46,199 nt of DNA, taken from NCBI GenBank assembly GCA_003134785.1, contig PLCN01000008.1, positions 1 to 46,199 of the forward strand, given 5' to 3'. Source of the stretch: Spartobacteria bacterium (GTDB lineage: Bacteria > Verrucomicrobiota > Verrucomicrobiia > Chthoniobacterales > UBA10450). Position numbers and translations under genes: made by a program. Shown one piece after another: positions 1 through 8,279 of this stretch. Within the stretch, counting starts at the first letter, position 1. Each line of letters starts with the position of its first letter. The notes beneath the pieces are model-generated. The model worked only from the letters and a program-made list of their open reading frames with translations. It was not told the origin of the DNA and searched no databases.

Positions 1-2639
1 CTACTCACGGCAGTAGGTGTGCCACTGATTGTTCCTGTGGCGGGATCAAACGATAAGCCGTCCGGGAGCGCGGGAGAGATGGTGAAACTAACCGCAGTCC
101 CTCCGTCGTTGGCCGGCATAATGGTGGAGATAGGCTGGCCTTCGATGTAGGTGAAAGAATTACTCGAGTAGGTGATGCCAGGCGGATCACCCACCACGAT
201 CATGGTGGAGTTACTCTGGATGCCGTTGGTGAAGACGGTGACCAGGGCCGGCCCAAAAGGAAAGCCGATCACGGGAGATGACTGGAAGGCGGTGTCCGAC
301 CAACCTGCGCTCGGACTAACCGAAAGAGTAACGGTCTGGTTGCTATCAAGGCTGCTCAACTGGACGATAGGATAGTTGCTCGACGAATCCGGTGTGCCGC
401 CATCGGAAGCACTGGAGATGCCCTGGAAGCGGAGACCTGTGAGAGAAAGGTTTGCCGCGGGACGAAGCGGAGAAGTAGCTGTGCTAATTTGCGGTTGCCA
501 GGCGGGCAAAAAGCCGAGGCCGACGTTATATACCTCGGCATTGGCCAAAGGGTCGTTCGCCGCGTTCTCACCTCCGGCGACCAGAACGCTCCCGTTAGGC
601 AGGAGTTTCGCCATTAAAGAAGTGCGGGCAGTACTCATGCTGCCGGTTGAGAGCCAAATCCCACCCCCAATCGCCGGGTCATACAGCTCTGCGCTCGAAA
701 GAAGAGCGCCATTATAGCCGCCCGCAACCAGCACCTTCCCATTGGCCAGTAACGTCGCCGCGTAACTGCTGCGCGGATTGTTCATGCTGGTGGTGACGCT
801 CCAAGTTTCACTCGCCGGATCATACAGCTCTGCGCTCGAAAGAAAACCGACGTTGCTACCGAAGCCGCCCGCAACCAGCGCCTTCCCATTGGGCAGCAAC
901 GTCGCCGTATGGAGGTAACGCCCGGCGGACAAGCTGCCCGTCTGGCTCCACTTTCCGCTACCCGGATCGTATAGCTCTGCGCTCGCCAAGGAGCCGTTAT
1001 CGTCGCCGCCCGCCGCGACCAACACCTTCCCGCTTGGAAGTAGTGTCGCCGTCGCCAAGGCGCGCTTAAAGATCAGACTACCGGTCGTGCTCCAAGTCCC
1101 AGTGGCCGGATCATACAGCTCTGCGCTCGGAAGAAAAGCGCCGCTATTATCTTCGCCCCCCGCGACCAACACCCTCCCATTCGGCAGCAACGTCGCCGTA
1201 TGCTGGATACGCGCGGCGGCCAGACTACCGGTCGCGTTCCAGCTCCCACTCGCTGGGTCATACAGCTCCGCGCTAGACACAGAAACACCAAAAGAGTTGT
1301 TACCGCCTGCCACCAGCACCTTCCCATTCGGCAATAGCGTCGCCGTGTGCAAGACGCGAGCGGTCGTCATGTCGCCGGTTGCATTCCAGCTTCCGCTCGC
1401 CGGATCGTAGAGCTCCGCACTCTTTACCGCAACAAAATTGGAGGCGTTACCGCCTGCCACGAGCACCTTCCCATTCGGCAATAATGTCGCGACATAAGCT
1501 ATCCGCGCGGCCGTCATGTTGCCGGTCGCGCTCCAGCTTCCGTTCGCCGGATCATATCGTTCTGCGCTGGCGAGTGGGTTGCCATCATAACCACCGGTGA
1601 CCAGCACCGCTCCGTTTGGCAGGATCGTTGCCGTGTGATCTTCGCGAGCGGTCACCATGCCGCCAGTCGCGCTCCAGTTCGTACCACTTTCGGGGTCATA
1701 AATCTCCGAGGCCGCCAAAAAGGCGCCATTGTAACCACCCGCCACCAGCACCGTTCCGTTTGGCAGCAGGGTCGCCGTATGATCGCTGCGCGCGCGGATC
1801 ATGCTCCCTGTCGCGCCCCACATCCCGCTCGCGGGATCATACAGTTCCGCGCTCGCCAATTCATTAAGTGTGTTATCAGTCCCGCCCGCAATCAGCACCT
1901 TTCCACTGGGGAGCAGCGTCGCTGATTGAGCGTAGCGCGCGGCCGCTAGGCTGCCCGTCGTGCTCCAAGTGCCGCTGGCCGGATTATAAAGCTCCGCGCT
2001 GGCCAGAGTGTTTGCGCCCTTACCTCCCGCGACCAATACCGTTCCGCCCTGCAATAGTGTCGCCGTGTGAGAGTAGCGGGCCGTCGCCAGACTCCCGGTC
2101 GCGCTCCAGGTCCCGCTGGCCGGATCATATAGTTCCGCGGTGGCCAAGGAACCAGCGTTATAACCGCCCACCACCAGCACCTTTCCGTTGGGGAGCAGCG
2201 TGGCCGTGTGGGAATAACGCGCGGTCGCCAGGCTCCCGGTCGCGCTCCAGGTCCCCGTCGCCGGATCATATAGCTCCGCGCTCGCCAGGGAGCCATTGTT
2301 ATAACCGCCCACCACCAGCACCTTTCCGCTGGGGAGCAGCGTGGCCGTGTGAGCGTCGCGGCCAGTTGCCAGATTGCCGGTTGTGCTCCAAGTCCCACCC
2401 GCCGGATCATAAAGCTCCGCGCTCGCCAGGGAGCCACCGTTATAACCACCCGCCACCAACACCTTCCCGTTGGATAACAGCGTCGCCGTCTGATGTGTCC
2501 GGGCCGTGTTCATAACGCCGGCGCGGGAAAAAGTTAGAGGCGTGGCCATGCTGGCAGGCAGCGCCAGCATACAGAAACCAGCACATACGAGCATGGCAAG
2601 CGGCAGCCGGCTGCCACTGATGATGGCAAATTTTTTCAT
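1..2639 (-). CDS. Secreted kelch-repeat protein with Ig-like C-terminal part (3' end outside window)
   Basis: The frame is open from an ATG at 2639 to the left edge, at least 879 codons, so the C-terminus is missing. Residues 1-32 form a signal peptide (MKKFAIISG start, hydrophobic core, ending LPASMA), so the protein is exported. About 14 kelch-type repeats of roughly 48 residues follow, each with a core like HTATLLPNGKVLVAGG and a second half like SAELYDPATGTWS; they should fold as one or two beta-propellers. After about residue 680 the repeats end and an Ig-like region follows, with LPDGLSFDPATGTISGTP near the window edge, typical of putative Ig (He_PIG) domains. Kelch propellers of this kind usually bind proteins or glycans outside the cell; the ligand is unknown. 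Frame continuity was checked by translation through all repeats and no frameshift was found. Confidence 0.88.
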   Translation of the reverse strand, partial: MKKFAIISGSRLPLAMLVCAGFCMLALPASMATPLTFSRAGVMNTARTHQTATLLSNGKVLVAGGYNGGSLASAELYDPAGGTWSTTGNLATGRDAHTATLLPSGKVLVVGGYNNGSLASAELYDPATGTWSATGSLATARYSHTATLLPNGKVLVVGGYNAGSLATAELYDPASGTWSATGSLATARYSHTATLLQGGTVLVAGGKGANTLASAELYNPASGTWSTTGSLAAARYAQSATLLPSGKVLIAGGTDNTLNELASAELYDPASGMWGATGSMIRARSDHTATLLPNGTVLVAGGYNGAFLAASEIYDPESGTNWSATGGMVTAREDHTATILPNGAVLVTGGYDGNPLASAERYDPANGSWSATGNMTAARIAYVATLLPNGKVLVAGGNASNFVAVKSAELYDPASGSWNATGDMTTARVLHTATLLPNGKVLVAGGNNSFGVSVSSAELYDPASGSWNATGSLAAARIQHTATLLPNGRVLVAGGEDNSGAFLPSAELYDPATGTWSTTGSLIFKRALATATLLPSGKVLVAAGGDDNGSLASAELYDPGSGKWSQTGSLSAGRYLHTATLLPNGKALVAGGFGSNVGFLSSAELYDPASETWSVTTSMNNPRSSYAATLLANGKVLVAGGYNGALLSSAELYDPAIGGGIWLSTGSMSTARTSLMAKLLPNGSVLVAGGENAANDPLANAEVYNVGLGFLPAWQPQISTATSPLRPAANLSLTGLRFQGISSASDGGTPDSSSNYPIVQLSSLDSNQTVTLSVSPSAGWSDTAFQSSPVIGFPFGPALVTVFTNGIQSNSTMIVVGDPPGITYSSNSFTYIEGQPISTIMPANDGGTAVSFTISPALPDGLSFDPATGTISGTPTAVS

Positions 2640-2746
2640 GAGTATCCCTTTGCGCGTCGCGAATGACGGTCGCGCTCGCGCTTTCCCCGGCACAAGCTTG
2701 AGGCGATGGACAGCAGCGCCTAACAAAACTTGATGCGGTGTATCTT

Positions 2747-3026
2747 TTACCGCAGGGCGGTATCTGTGTAAAGAATATCCCGGACAGCCGCAGGGAAATG
2801 ACGCGCAGAACGTTCCGCCGCGAGCATCTCGCGCAAGAGATCGAGCATCCGCGCGGGAATTTCGAACGCATCGGTTTCGGACTTTGGCGGAGCGCCGGTG
2901 AGCGCATACCACAGCGTCGCGCCTAACGAGTGGATGTCCGAGCACGCGTCGAGCGAGCGCGACGGGCGCATCGAGATTGATATCGCGCGCTCGATAAGTC
3001 ACACCCATCGCGCCACGTCCGAGCAG
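2747..3026 (-). pseudogene. Remnant of a Ser/Thr protein kinase, internally deleted
   Basis: Reading leftward from 3026, one frame gives RLLGRGAMGVTYRARDINLD, the glycine-rich ATP loop of a bacterial Ser/Thr kinase. Near 2960 it jumps to another frame that gives SDIHSLGATLWYALTGAPP, the kinase subdomain IX region, and then LLREMLAAERSARHFPAAV before a stop at 2747. The catalytic loop (HRD), the DFG motif and most of the C-lobe are absent, and the two pieces are out of frame, so this cannot be a working kinase. The usual spacer between the LTGAPP and LLREML motifs is also shortened. The N-terminal side is cut off by the inverted-repeat element at 3033-3141. It is read here as a gene destroyed by at least one large deletion. 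Confidence 0.72.
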
Positions 3027-3032
3027 ACGTAA

Positions 3033-3141
3033 CTGTAGCGGCGGTCAAGGCCGCCGGGGACGGCTGCGCGCCATGACAACTCGTTCGGCGGTCATCCTCC
3101 TTCGCCAAGCTACGGCGTGAGAGACTAGACCGCCGCTACAG
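3033..3141. repeat. Small inverted-repeat element with 14-bp perfect termini
   Basis: CTGTAGCGGCGGTC at 3033-3046 is the exact reverse complement of GACCGCCGCTACAG at 3128-3141. The 109-bp unit also holds an inner GGCGG/CCGCC hairpin near its left end. It contains no gene and lies between the gcvP stop codon (3144) and the kinase remnant. The form is that of a MITE or REP-like intergenic repeat. Other genome copies would be needed to name the family. Confidence 0.6.
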
Positions 3142-3143
3142 GA

Positions 3144-6053
3144 TTACTCGGCAAACGCTTCCATCGGCGGACAGGAGCACATCAGATTCCGATCGCCGTA
3201 AACGCTGTCGATGCGGGCGACGGCGGGCCAGAATTTGTACTCGCGGGTCCACGAGGCCGGATACGCCGCTTGTTCTCGCGAATACGGCCGGTCCCACTTA
3301 TCTGAGATCACTTGCTGCGCAGTGTGCGGCGCGTTTTTCAAAACGTTGTTTTGCCGATCGGCTTTTCCGGATGCCACCGCCTCGATCTCCGCATGAATCG
3401 AAATCATCGAGTCGCAAAAACGATCCAACTCTGCTTTCGATTCGCTCTCGGTCGGCTCGACCATCATCGTTCCCGCGACCGGCCACGAAACCGTCGGAGC
3501 ATGAAATCCGTAATCCATCAAGCGCTTGGCCACGTCCTCCACTTCCACGCCCGCGCTTTTCCACTGACGCAAATCAAGAATGCATTCATGCGCAACAAGC
3601 CCACGTTTCCCTTTGAAAAGAACCGGAAAATATCGATCGAGCCGCTTCGCGATGTAGTTCGCATTCAGGATCGCGATCTTGGTCGCTTCGGTCAGTCCCT
3701 CGCCGCCCATCATGCGGATGTACATCCACGAGATGGTGAGAATGCTCGCGCTGCCGTAGGGAGCGGCGGTCACGGGACCGACGCCATTTTGGATTTTAGA
3801 TTTTGGATTTTGGATTGAAGATAGGGCCGGTAAGAATTTTGCGAGATGCGCGGCGACGCCGATCGGTCCCACGCCGGGGCCGCCGCCGCCATGTGGAATG
3901 CAAAAGGTCTTGTGCAAATTCAAATGGCAAACATCCGCGCCCATGTCGCCGGGACGGCAAAGTCCGACCTGCGCGTTCATGTTCGCGCCGTCCATGTAGA
4001 CCTGGCCGCCATGCGAGTGCACGATCTCGCAAATCTCGCGGATGGTGGTTTCAAAAACGCCGTGCGTAGACGGGTAGGTGACCATGAGCGCGGCCAGATC
4101 GTCTTTGTGTGTGTCGGCTTTTGCGCGCAGATCCGCCAGATCAATGTCGCCATCTTTCAGGCACGCCACGGAGACAACTTTGAAACCGGCCATGACCGCG
4201 CTTGCGGGGTTCGTGCCGTGCGCGGAAGTCGGGATGAGGCAAACCTTGCGATGCGCTTCGCCGCACGACGCGTGATATTCGCGGATCGCGAGCAGTCCCG
4301 CGTATTCGCCTTGCGAACCGGCATTCGGCTGGAGTGCGACCGCCGCGAAGCCGGTGATTTCGGCGAGCCAATTCTCGAGTTGCTCACACATCTCGCGGTA
4401 ACCGGCGGTTTGCTCGTCGGACGCGAACGGATGCAGCTTGGCGAATTCCGGCCACGAAATTGGAAACATCTCTGCCGTCGCATTCAATTTCATCGTGCAA
4501 GACCCGAGCGGGATCATCGAAGTCGTGAGCGAGAGATCGCGCGATTCTAGCCGGCGCAGATAGCGCAGCATTTCTGTCTCCGTGTGGTGCGTGTTGAAAA
4601 CAGGGTGGGTGAGGAAAGCAGAATTGCGGATTGCGGATTGCGGAAACCGGAAAGTTTCTGCGCTCGATTCGCTTTCAATTTCGGCGCCGAAGATTTGGCA
4701 GATGTTCGCGAGATCGTTTTCGCTTGTTGTTTCATCGAGGGAGATGCCGACCGCATCTTCATCGAGCCGTCGCAGATTTATTCCGGCCTTGGCCGCATCA
4801 GCCATAACGGCGGCCGCATTTGCGACGCGCAGGGTATCGAAAAAATCATTGTGCGTGATCTTGAATCCAGCCGCTCGCAAAGAATTCGCGAGTTGACTCG
4901 TTAGGCGATGAACGCGTTCCGCGATGGCGCGCAGTCCGCGTGGTCCGTGGTAAACCGCGTACATCGAGGCGATCACGGCGAGGAGCACTTGCGCGGTGCA
5001 GATGTTACTGGTGGCCTTGTCGCGGCGAATGTGTTGCTCGCGAGTCTGAAGCGCTAGGCGATATCCCGGTCGCCCGGTGGCATCGTGAGAAACGCCGACG
5101 AGCCGGCCCGCCATGTGGCGCTTGTAAGCGTCGCGCGTCGCGAAGTAGGCGGCATGCGGTCCGCCAAATCCGAGCGGGACGCCAAAACGTTGCGTGCTGC
5201 CCACAGCTACGTCCGCGCCGATTTCGCCGGGTGGTCTCAAGAGAGTGAGCGCGAGAATATCGGCCGCCATCACTAGCAGGGCGCCCGCGTCATGCGCCGC
5301 TTTGGCGAAGGATTCGTAATCGAAAATTGCACCGTCCGTGGCAGGATATTGCACCAGCGCGCCGAAGACCGTGTCGTCGAATTTGAATTGCGAAAAGTCT
5401 CCGACCACAACCTCGATGCCGAGAGGTTTCGCGCGAGTCTGCACGACTTCGATAGTTTGCGGATGGCAATTGTCCGCGACAAAGAAGGCCTTCCGTCCGG
5501 ACACGGCTGCGTGGCAGAGCGTCATCGCTTCGGCGGCGGCGGTGGCTTCATCGAGCAATGAGGCGTTGGCAATGTCGAGCGCCGTCAGGTCGGTGACCAT
5601 CGTCTGGAAATTCAAGAGCGCTTCGAGACGGCCTTGCGCGATCTCCGCCTGATAAGGCGTGTAGGCGGTGTACCAACCGGGATTCTCGAGAATGTTCCGC
5701 TGAATGACGGGAGGCGTAATGGTGTCGGAATAACCGGCGCCGATGAAAGAGCGCGCGACGATGTTTTTCCGCGCGAGCTGATGCAGCTCCGCGAGCGCGT
5801 CCCACTCGGACGCTGCGTCAGGCAAGTTCAACGGCTGATCGAGACGAATGTTTTTTGGAACGGTGGCGTCGATCAACGCGTCGAGATTTTCGAATTCAAT
5901 CTCCTTCAGCATCGCGGCGCGAGCCTGCTGATTCGGGCCGATGTGACGGCGGGCGAAGGAATCGACCCGATCCTTTTCTCGAGCGGGGGACATGCGTTTC
6001 TGGCGTCCTGGTTCAGCAGTTTTCGCGGGCGAGTCCATTTCGGCTGTGGGCAT
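3144..6053 (-). CDS. gcvP: Glycine dehydrogenase (aminomethyl-transferring), P-protein
   Basis: This is the PLP-dependent P-protein of the glycine cleavage system, which decarboxylates glycine and passes the aminomethyl group to lipoyl-GcvH. At 969 aa it matches the single-chain form (about 950-960 aa). The N-terminal half starts with FARRHIGPN, the family hallmark. The C-terminal half has [17 protein letters not shown] with the PLP lysine at about K715. The ATG at 6053 gives a 20-residue extension; an internal Met ([10 protein letters not shown]) may be the real start. Two short stretches, at about residues 468-479 and 743-756, are encoded by simple DNA repeats and sit where the family has variable loops. 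gcvT and gcvH are not nearby, so the rest of the system must lie elsewhere. Confidence 0.96.
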   Translation of the reverse strand: MPTAEMDSPAKTAEPGRQKRMSPAREKDRVDSFARRHIGPNQQARAAMLKEIEFENLDALIDATVPKNIRLDQPLNLPDAASEWDALAELHQLARKNIVARSFIGAGYSDTITPPVIQRNILENPGWYTAYTPYQAEIAQGRLEALLNFQTMVTDLTALDIANASLLDEATAAAEAMTLCHAAVSGRKAFFVADNCHPQTIEVVQTRAKPLGIEVVVGDFSQFKFDDTVFGALVQYPATDGAIFDYESFAKAAHDAGALLVMAADILALTLLRPPGEIGADVAVGSTQRFGVPLGFGGPHAAYFATRDAYKRHMAGRLVGVSHDATGRPGYRLALQTREQHIRRDKATSNICTAQVLLAVIASMYAVYHGPRGLRAIAERVHRLTSQLANSLRAAGFKITHNDFFDTLRVANAAAVMADAAKAGINLRRLDEDAVGISLDETTSENDLANICQIFGAEIESESSAETFRFPQSAIRNSAFLTHPVFNTHHTETEMLRYLRRLESRDLSLTTSMIPLGSCTMKLNATAEMFPISWPEFAKLHPFASDEQTAGYREMCEQLENWLAEITGFAAVALQPNAGSQGEYAGLLAIREYHASCGEAHRKVCLIPTSAHGTNPASAVMAGFKVVSVACLKDGDIDLADLRAKADTHKDDLAALMVTYPSTHGVFETTIREICEIVHSHGGQVYMDGANMNAQVGLCRPGDMGADVCHLNLHKTFCIPHGGGGPGVGPIGVAAHLAKFLPALSSIQNPKSKIQNGVGPVTAAPYGSASILTISWMYIRMMGGEGLTEATKIAILNANYIAKRLDRYFPVLFKGKRGLVAHECILDLRQWKSAGVEVEDVAKRLMDYGFHAPTVSWPVAGTMMVEPTESESKAELDRFCDSMISIHAEIEAVASGKADRQNNVLKNAPHTAQQVISDKWDRPYSREQAAYPASWTREYKFWPAVARIDSVYGDRNLMCSCPPMEAFAE
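3785..3820. repeat. In-frame simple repeat inside gcvP (attttgga type)
   Basis: A run of ATTTTGGA-like units lies inside gcvP and on the coding strand reads as [10 protein letters not shown]. It falls in the loop after the PLP-lysine region, where homologues have unrelated sequence. It stays in frame, so the enzyme is probably not destroyed. Its base composition is far more AT-rich than the gene around it. Confidence 0.6.
4617..4648. repeat. In-frame simple repeat inside gcvP (attgcgg type)
   Basis: Tandem ATTGCGG units lie inside gcvP and read as [10 protein letters not shown] on the coding strand. They fall in the linker before the [15 protein letters not shown] motif of the C-terminal half. 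Like the repeat at 3785 it is in frame and lies in a loop that tolerates length change. Confidence 0.58.
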
Positions 6054-6120
6054 GCGGAATCCTACGGAGTGCGTCTAGCCGTTCAAGCGAAACGGTTGTC
6101 CGGTGGCTGTCGCTGGAGCT

Positions 6121-6270
6121 GGCTCCCCCAAAGCGTGTCATCCCGAGCCGCGCAGACGGCGAGGGACCTCGCACTGACAGGTCGGCATTCACAGGACCAG
6201 TAGCCCCAATTTGCATTTGCGAGGTCCCTCGCCGTCTGCGCGGCTCGGGATGACACGCTTTGGGGGAGCC
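6121..6270. repeat. Long perfect hairpin repeat, 53-bp arms (copy 1)
   Basis: Bases 6121-6173 are the exact reverse complement of 6218-6270, with a 44-base loop. The arms contain CGTGTCATCCCGAGCCGCGC followed by AGACGGCGAGGGACCTC. The same 37-base core recurs in the element at 34336-34499. The unit fills the gap between the methyltransferase stop and the gcvP start and holds no gene. A hairpin this long may stop transcription; a non-autonomous mobile element (MITE) is the likely origin. Confidence 0.8.
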
Positions 6271-6284
6271 ATCTCCTCGAAGGC

Positions 6285-6986
6285 TCACGACGACCGGAAA
6301 CAAATGGTTTCTCCGGGCCACGGATGCATGATTTCAGTGCGCCCAATAACTTTGAATCCGGCGTTTTCAAATACGTGAACCAGCTCATCAATGTTCTTCC
6401 AAAAAAAGCTTTCGAAAAAGCCTGGGTTGATGCCCTGGTCGCGGCCTTGCACTGCTTCGACAATGAATAGCCCATCCGGCTGGAGCACCTTCAAGACTTC
6501 CTTCGCGATGCGGTCGATATCGAAAGCGTGATCTAGCGAATTTGTATAAACCACATCGATCGAGTTTGGCGCGTACTGCAAGTCGTGAAAATCGCCCTGG
6601 ACGACGTATCGATTTCCTTCTCCGGGATTGAGGTCGAGCCCAATCGCGAAGCAGCCCAGATCGAGGAACGCTTTCACTTCAGTGCCGATCCGCGCGCCGA
6701 GACAGAGCACGGTGCGGCCGTGCCAAGCGATATCGAGTGCAGTCAAACGCTCCCGAAGCGCCTTGCGGAATTCGCTGTCGTAATTTCCGAAATCGTGCGT
6801 CTCGAGCTTCGCCTTTTGGTGCTCGAGATATGCTTCGTACGAATGGTAACGGCGCGTCTGGAGCGCATCAGTCTTTGCGTTCCACTCTTGGCCGTATCTG
6901 CGGAACAATGCGCGCTTTCGGAGGGAACGCTTGAGCCTGGTGAGAAACCGGAGCGGATCAAAAACACGTTTGTTTGCGCCGCTCAT
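6285..6986 (-). CDS. Class I SAM-dependent methyltransferase
   Basis: This 233-aa protein has a basic N-terminus, then the Rossmann motif I variant TVLCLGARIGTEVKAFLDLG at about residues 90-110, an acidic ribose-binding position in IGLDLNPGE, and the post-motif region DVVYTNSLDHAFDIDRIAKE followed by LKVLQPDGLFIVE, typical of Methyltransf_11 proteins. It would transfer a methyl group from SAM; the acceptor cannot be told from sequence. The ATG at 6986 is the natural start. It lies 28 bp upstream (to the left) of ilvA's stop on the same strand and could share its transcript. Small-molecule or glycan methylation is likelier than RNA methylation, given similar enzymes in polysaccharide loci. Confidence 0.8.
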   Translation of the reverse strand: MSGANKRVFDPLRFLTRLKRSLRKRALFRRYGQEWNAKTDALQTRRYHSYEAYLEHQKAKLETHDFGNYDSEFRKALRERLTALDIAWHGRTVLCLGARIGTEVKAFLDLGCFAIGLDLNPGEGNRYVVQGDFHDLQYAPNSIDVVYTNSLDHAFDIDRIAKEVLKVLQPDGLFIVEAVQGRDQGINPGFFESFFWKNIDELVHVFENAGFKVIGRTEIMHPWPGETICFRSS

Positions 6987-7014
6987 CAGAAATCCTAACC
7001 GCCCGGGCGTCGCG

Positions 7015-8226
7015 CTATTTCGAATCGTACGTCTCCACGCCGTGCTCTTTCAAGCGGGTGCGCAGTTCAGCCAGATGTTGTTGGTTGCGGGTTTCCACCG
7101 TGCACAAAACATGCACCGCGGAAACATCGGAACCCGCAAAGGCGCGGTCGTGCACGACCTGTTTGATGCTGGCGCCGGTCGAGGCGATTTGCGCGGCGAG
7201 ATCGGCTAAGCCGCCGGGCCGATCGCTGATCATGGCGGTGAAGCGGGAGAGACGTCCATCGGCGACCAGCCCGCGTTCGACTACGCGACTCAAAACATTC
7301 GGATCGATATTTCCTCCGCAGAGAAGAAGGACGACACGCTTGCCGGCCAGCTCGGGAAGCTGCCCTGACAAACAGGCGGCGAGGGGAGTGGCGGCCGCGC
7401 CTTCGACGACGCCTTTCTCCAGCTCGACGATGCGCAAGATCGAAACGGCAATCTGTTCTTCCGTCACGATGACGGTATGATCCACTCGTGACGCGGCGAT
7501 CTCGAAAGCGTTGCTCCCGACTTGCGCGATCGCGAGACCGTCGGCCAGCGTGGGCTGGGTCTCGATGCGGACTGGTTTTCCCGCACTCATCGCGGCGGAG
7601 AAACTCGCGACGTGGTCCGCTTCCACCGCGATGATTTTCACCTCGGGCCGCAAGCTTTTGACCGCGAGCGCGACGCCTGCGAGCAGACCGCCGCCGCCGA
7701 CGGGAACAATGACCGCATCGAGATCGGGCACCTGCTCGACGATCTCGAGACCCATCGTGCCCTGACCCGCGATGATGGCCGGATCATCGTAACCGTCGAT
7801 GTAGGCGAGCCCGCGTTCCTCGCCGATTTCATGCGCGCGCGTTTTCGCCTCCGCGAAATCTTTTCCGTGCAAGACGACCGTGGCGCCGAGCTTCTGGCAA
7901 TTGCCAATCTTGATCAGCGGCGCGTACTTCGGCATCACCACCGTCGCCGGAATGCCGAGCAACTTGCCTTGATAGGCGAGAGCCTGGGCGTGATTACCGG
8001 CGGAAGCAGCTATAACACCGCGCTTTTGTTGCTCAGCCGGCAATTGCGCGAGAGCGTTGCGCGCGCCGCGTTCCTTGAAGCTGCCGGTGCGTTGCAAGTT
8101 GTCGAGCTTGCAGAAAATTTCCATCCCCGTGATTTCGCTCAAGGGAATCGAAGGCTGGCAGGGCGAATAATAGACCGCGCCTTCGATCCGCTGGCGCGCC
8201 TCTTCGATGTCTTTCAACGTGATCAC
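7015..8226 (-). CDS. ilvA: Threonine ammonia-lyase (threonine dehydratase) with ACT domain
   Basis: This PLP enzyme converts threonine to 2-oxobutanoate and ammonia, the first step towards isoleucine. The 403-aa length fits the shorter form with one C-terminal ACT domain. The PLP lysine is K51 in TGSFKERGARNAL; the phosphate-binding glycine loop is VGGGGLLAGVALA near residue 180. Residues from about 330 form an ACT domain (MISDRPGGLADLAAQIASTG), which usually senses amino acids. The start is a GTG at 8226, because a TGA lies in frame just upstream. Serine dehydratase activity is an alternative common in the family. Confidence 0.93.
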   Translation of the reverse strand: MITLKDIEEARQRIEGAVYYSPCQPSIPLSEITGMEIFCKLDNLQRTGSFKERGARNALAQLPAEQQKRGVIAASAGNHAQALAYQGKLLGIPATVVMPKYAPLIKIGNCQKLGATVVLHGKDFAEAKTRAHEIGEERGLAYIDGYDDPAIIAGQGTMGLEIVEQVPDLDAVIVPVGGGGLLAGVALAVKSLRPEVKIIAVEADHVASFSAAMSAGKPVRIETQPTLADGLAIAQVGSNAFEIAASRVDHTVIVTEEQIAVSILRIVELEKGVVEGAAATPLAACLSGQLPELAGKRVVLLLCGGNIDPNVLSRVVERGLVADGRLSRFTAMISDRPGGLADLAAQIASTGASIKQVVHDRAFAGSDVSAVHVLCTVETRNQQHLAELRTRLKEHGVETYDSK

Positions 8227-8279
8227 GCGAGACTTTCATATACCTCGTCGCGATGAGCGGCAATGTTTTCTACATCGGC

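Noticed and set aside
600-2500. Regular 145-bp periodicity that could be taken for a tandem or CRISPR-like repeat.
   Set aside because: It is the coding period of the kelch repeats; repeats are diverged and in frame.
1868-2907. Several open frames of 150-215 aa on both strands near the kelch gene.
   Set aside because: They overlap the kelch frame or the kinase remnant and consist of Arg/Pro/Ser-rich translation typical of wrong frames.
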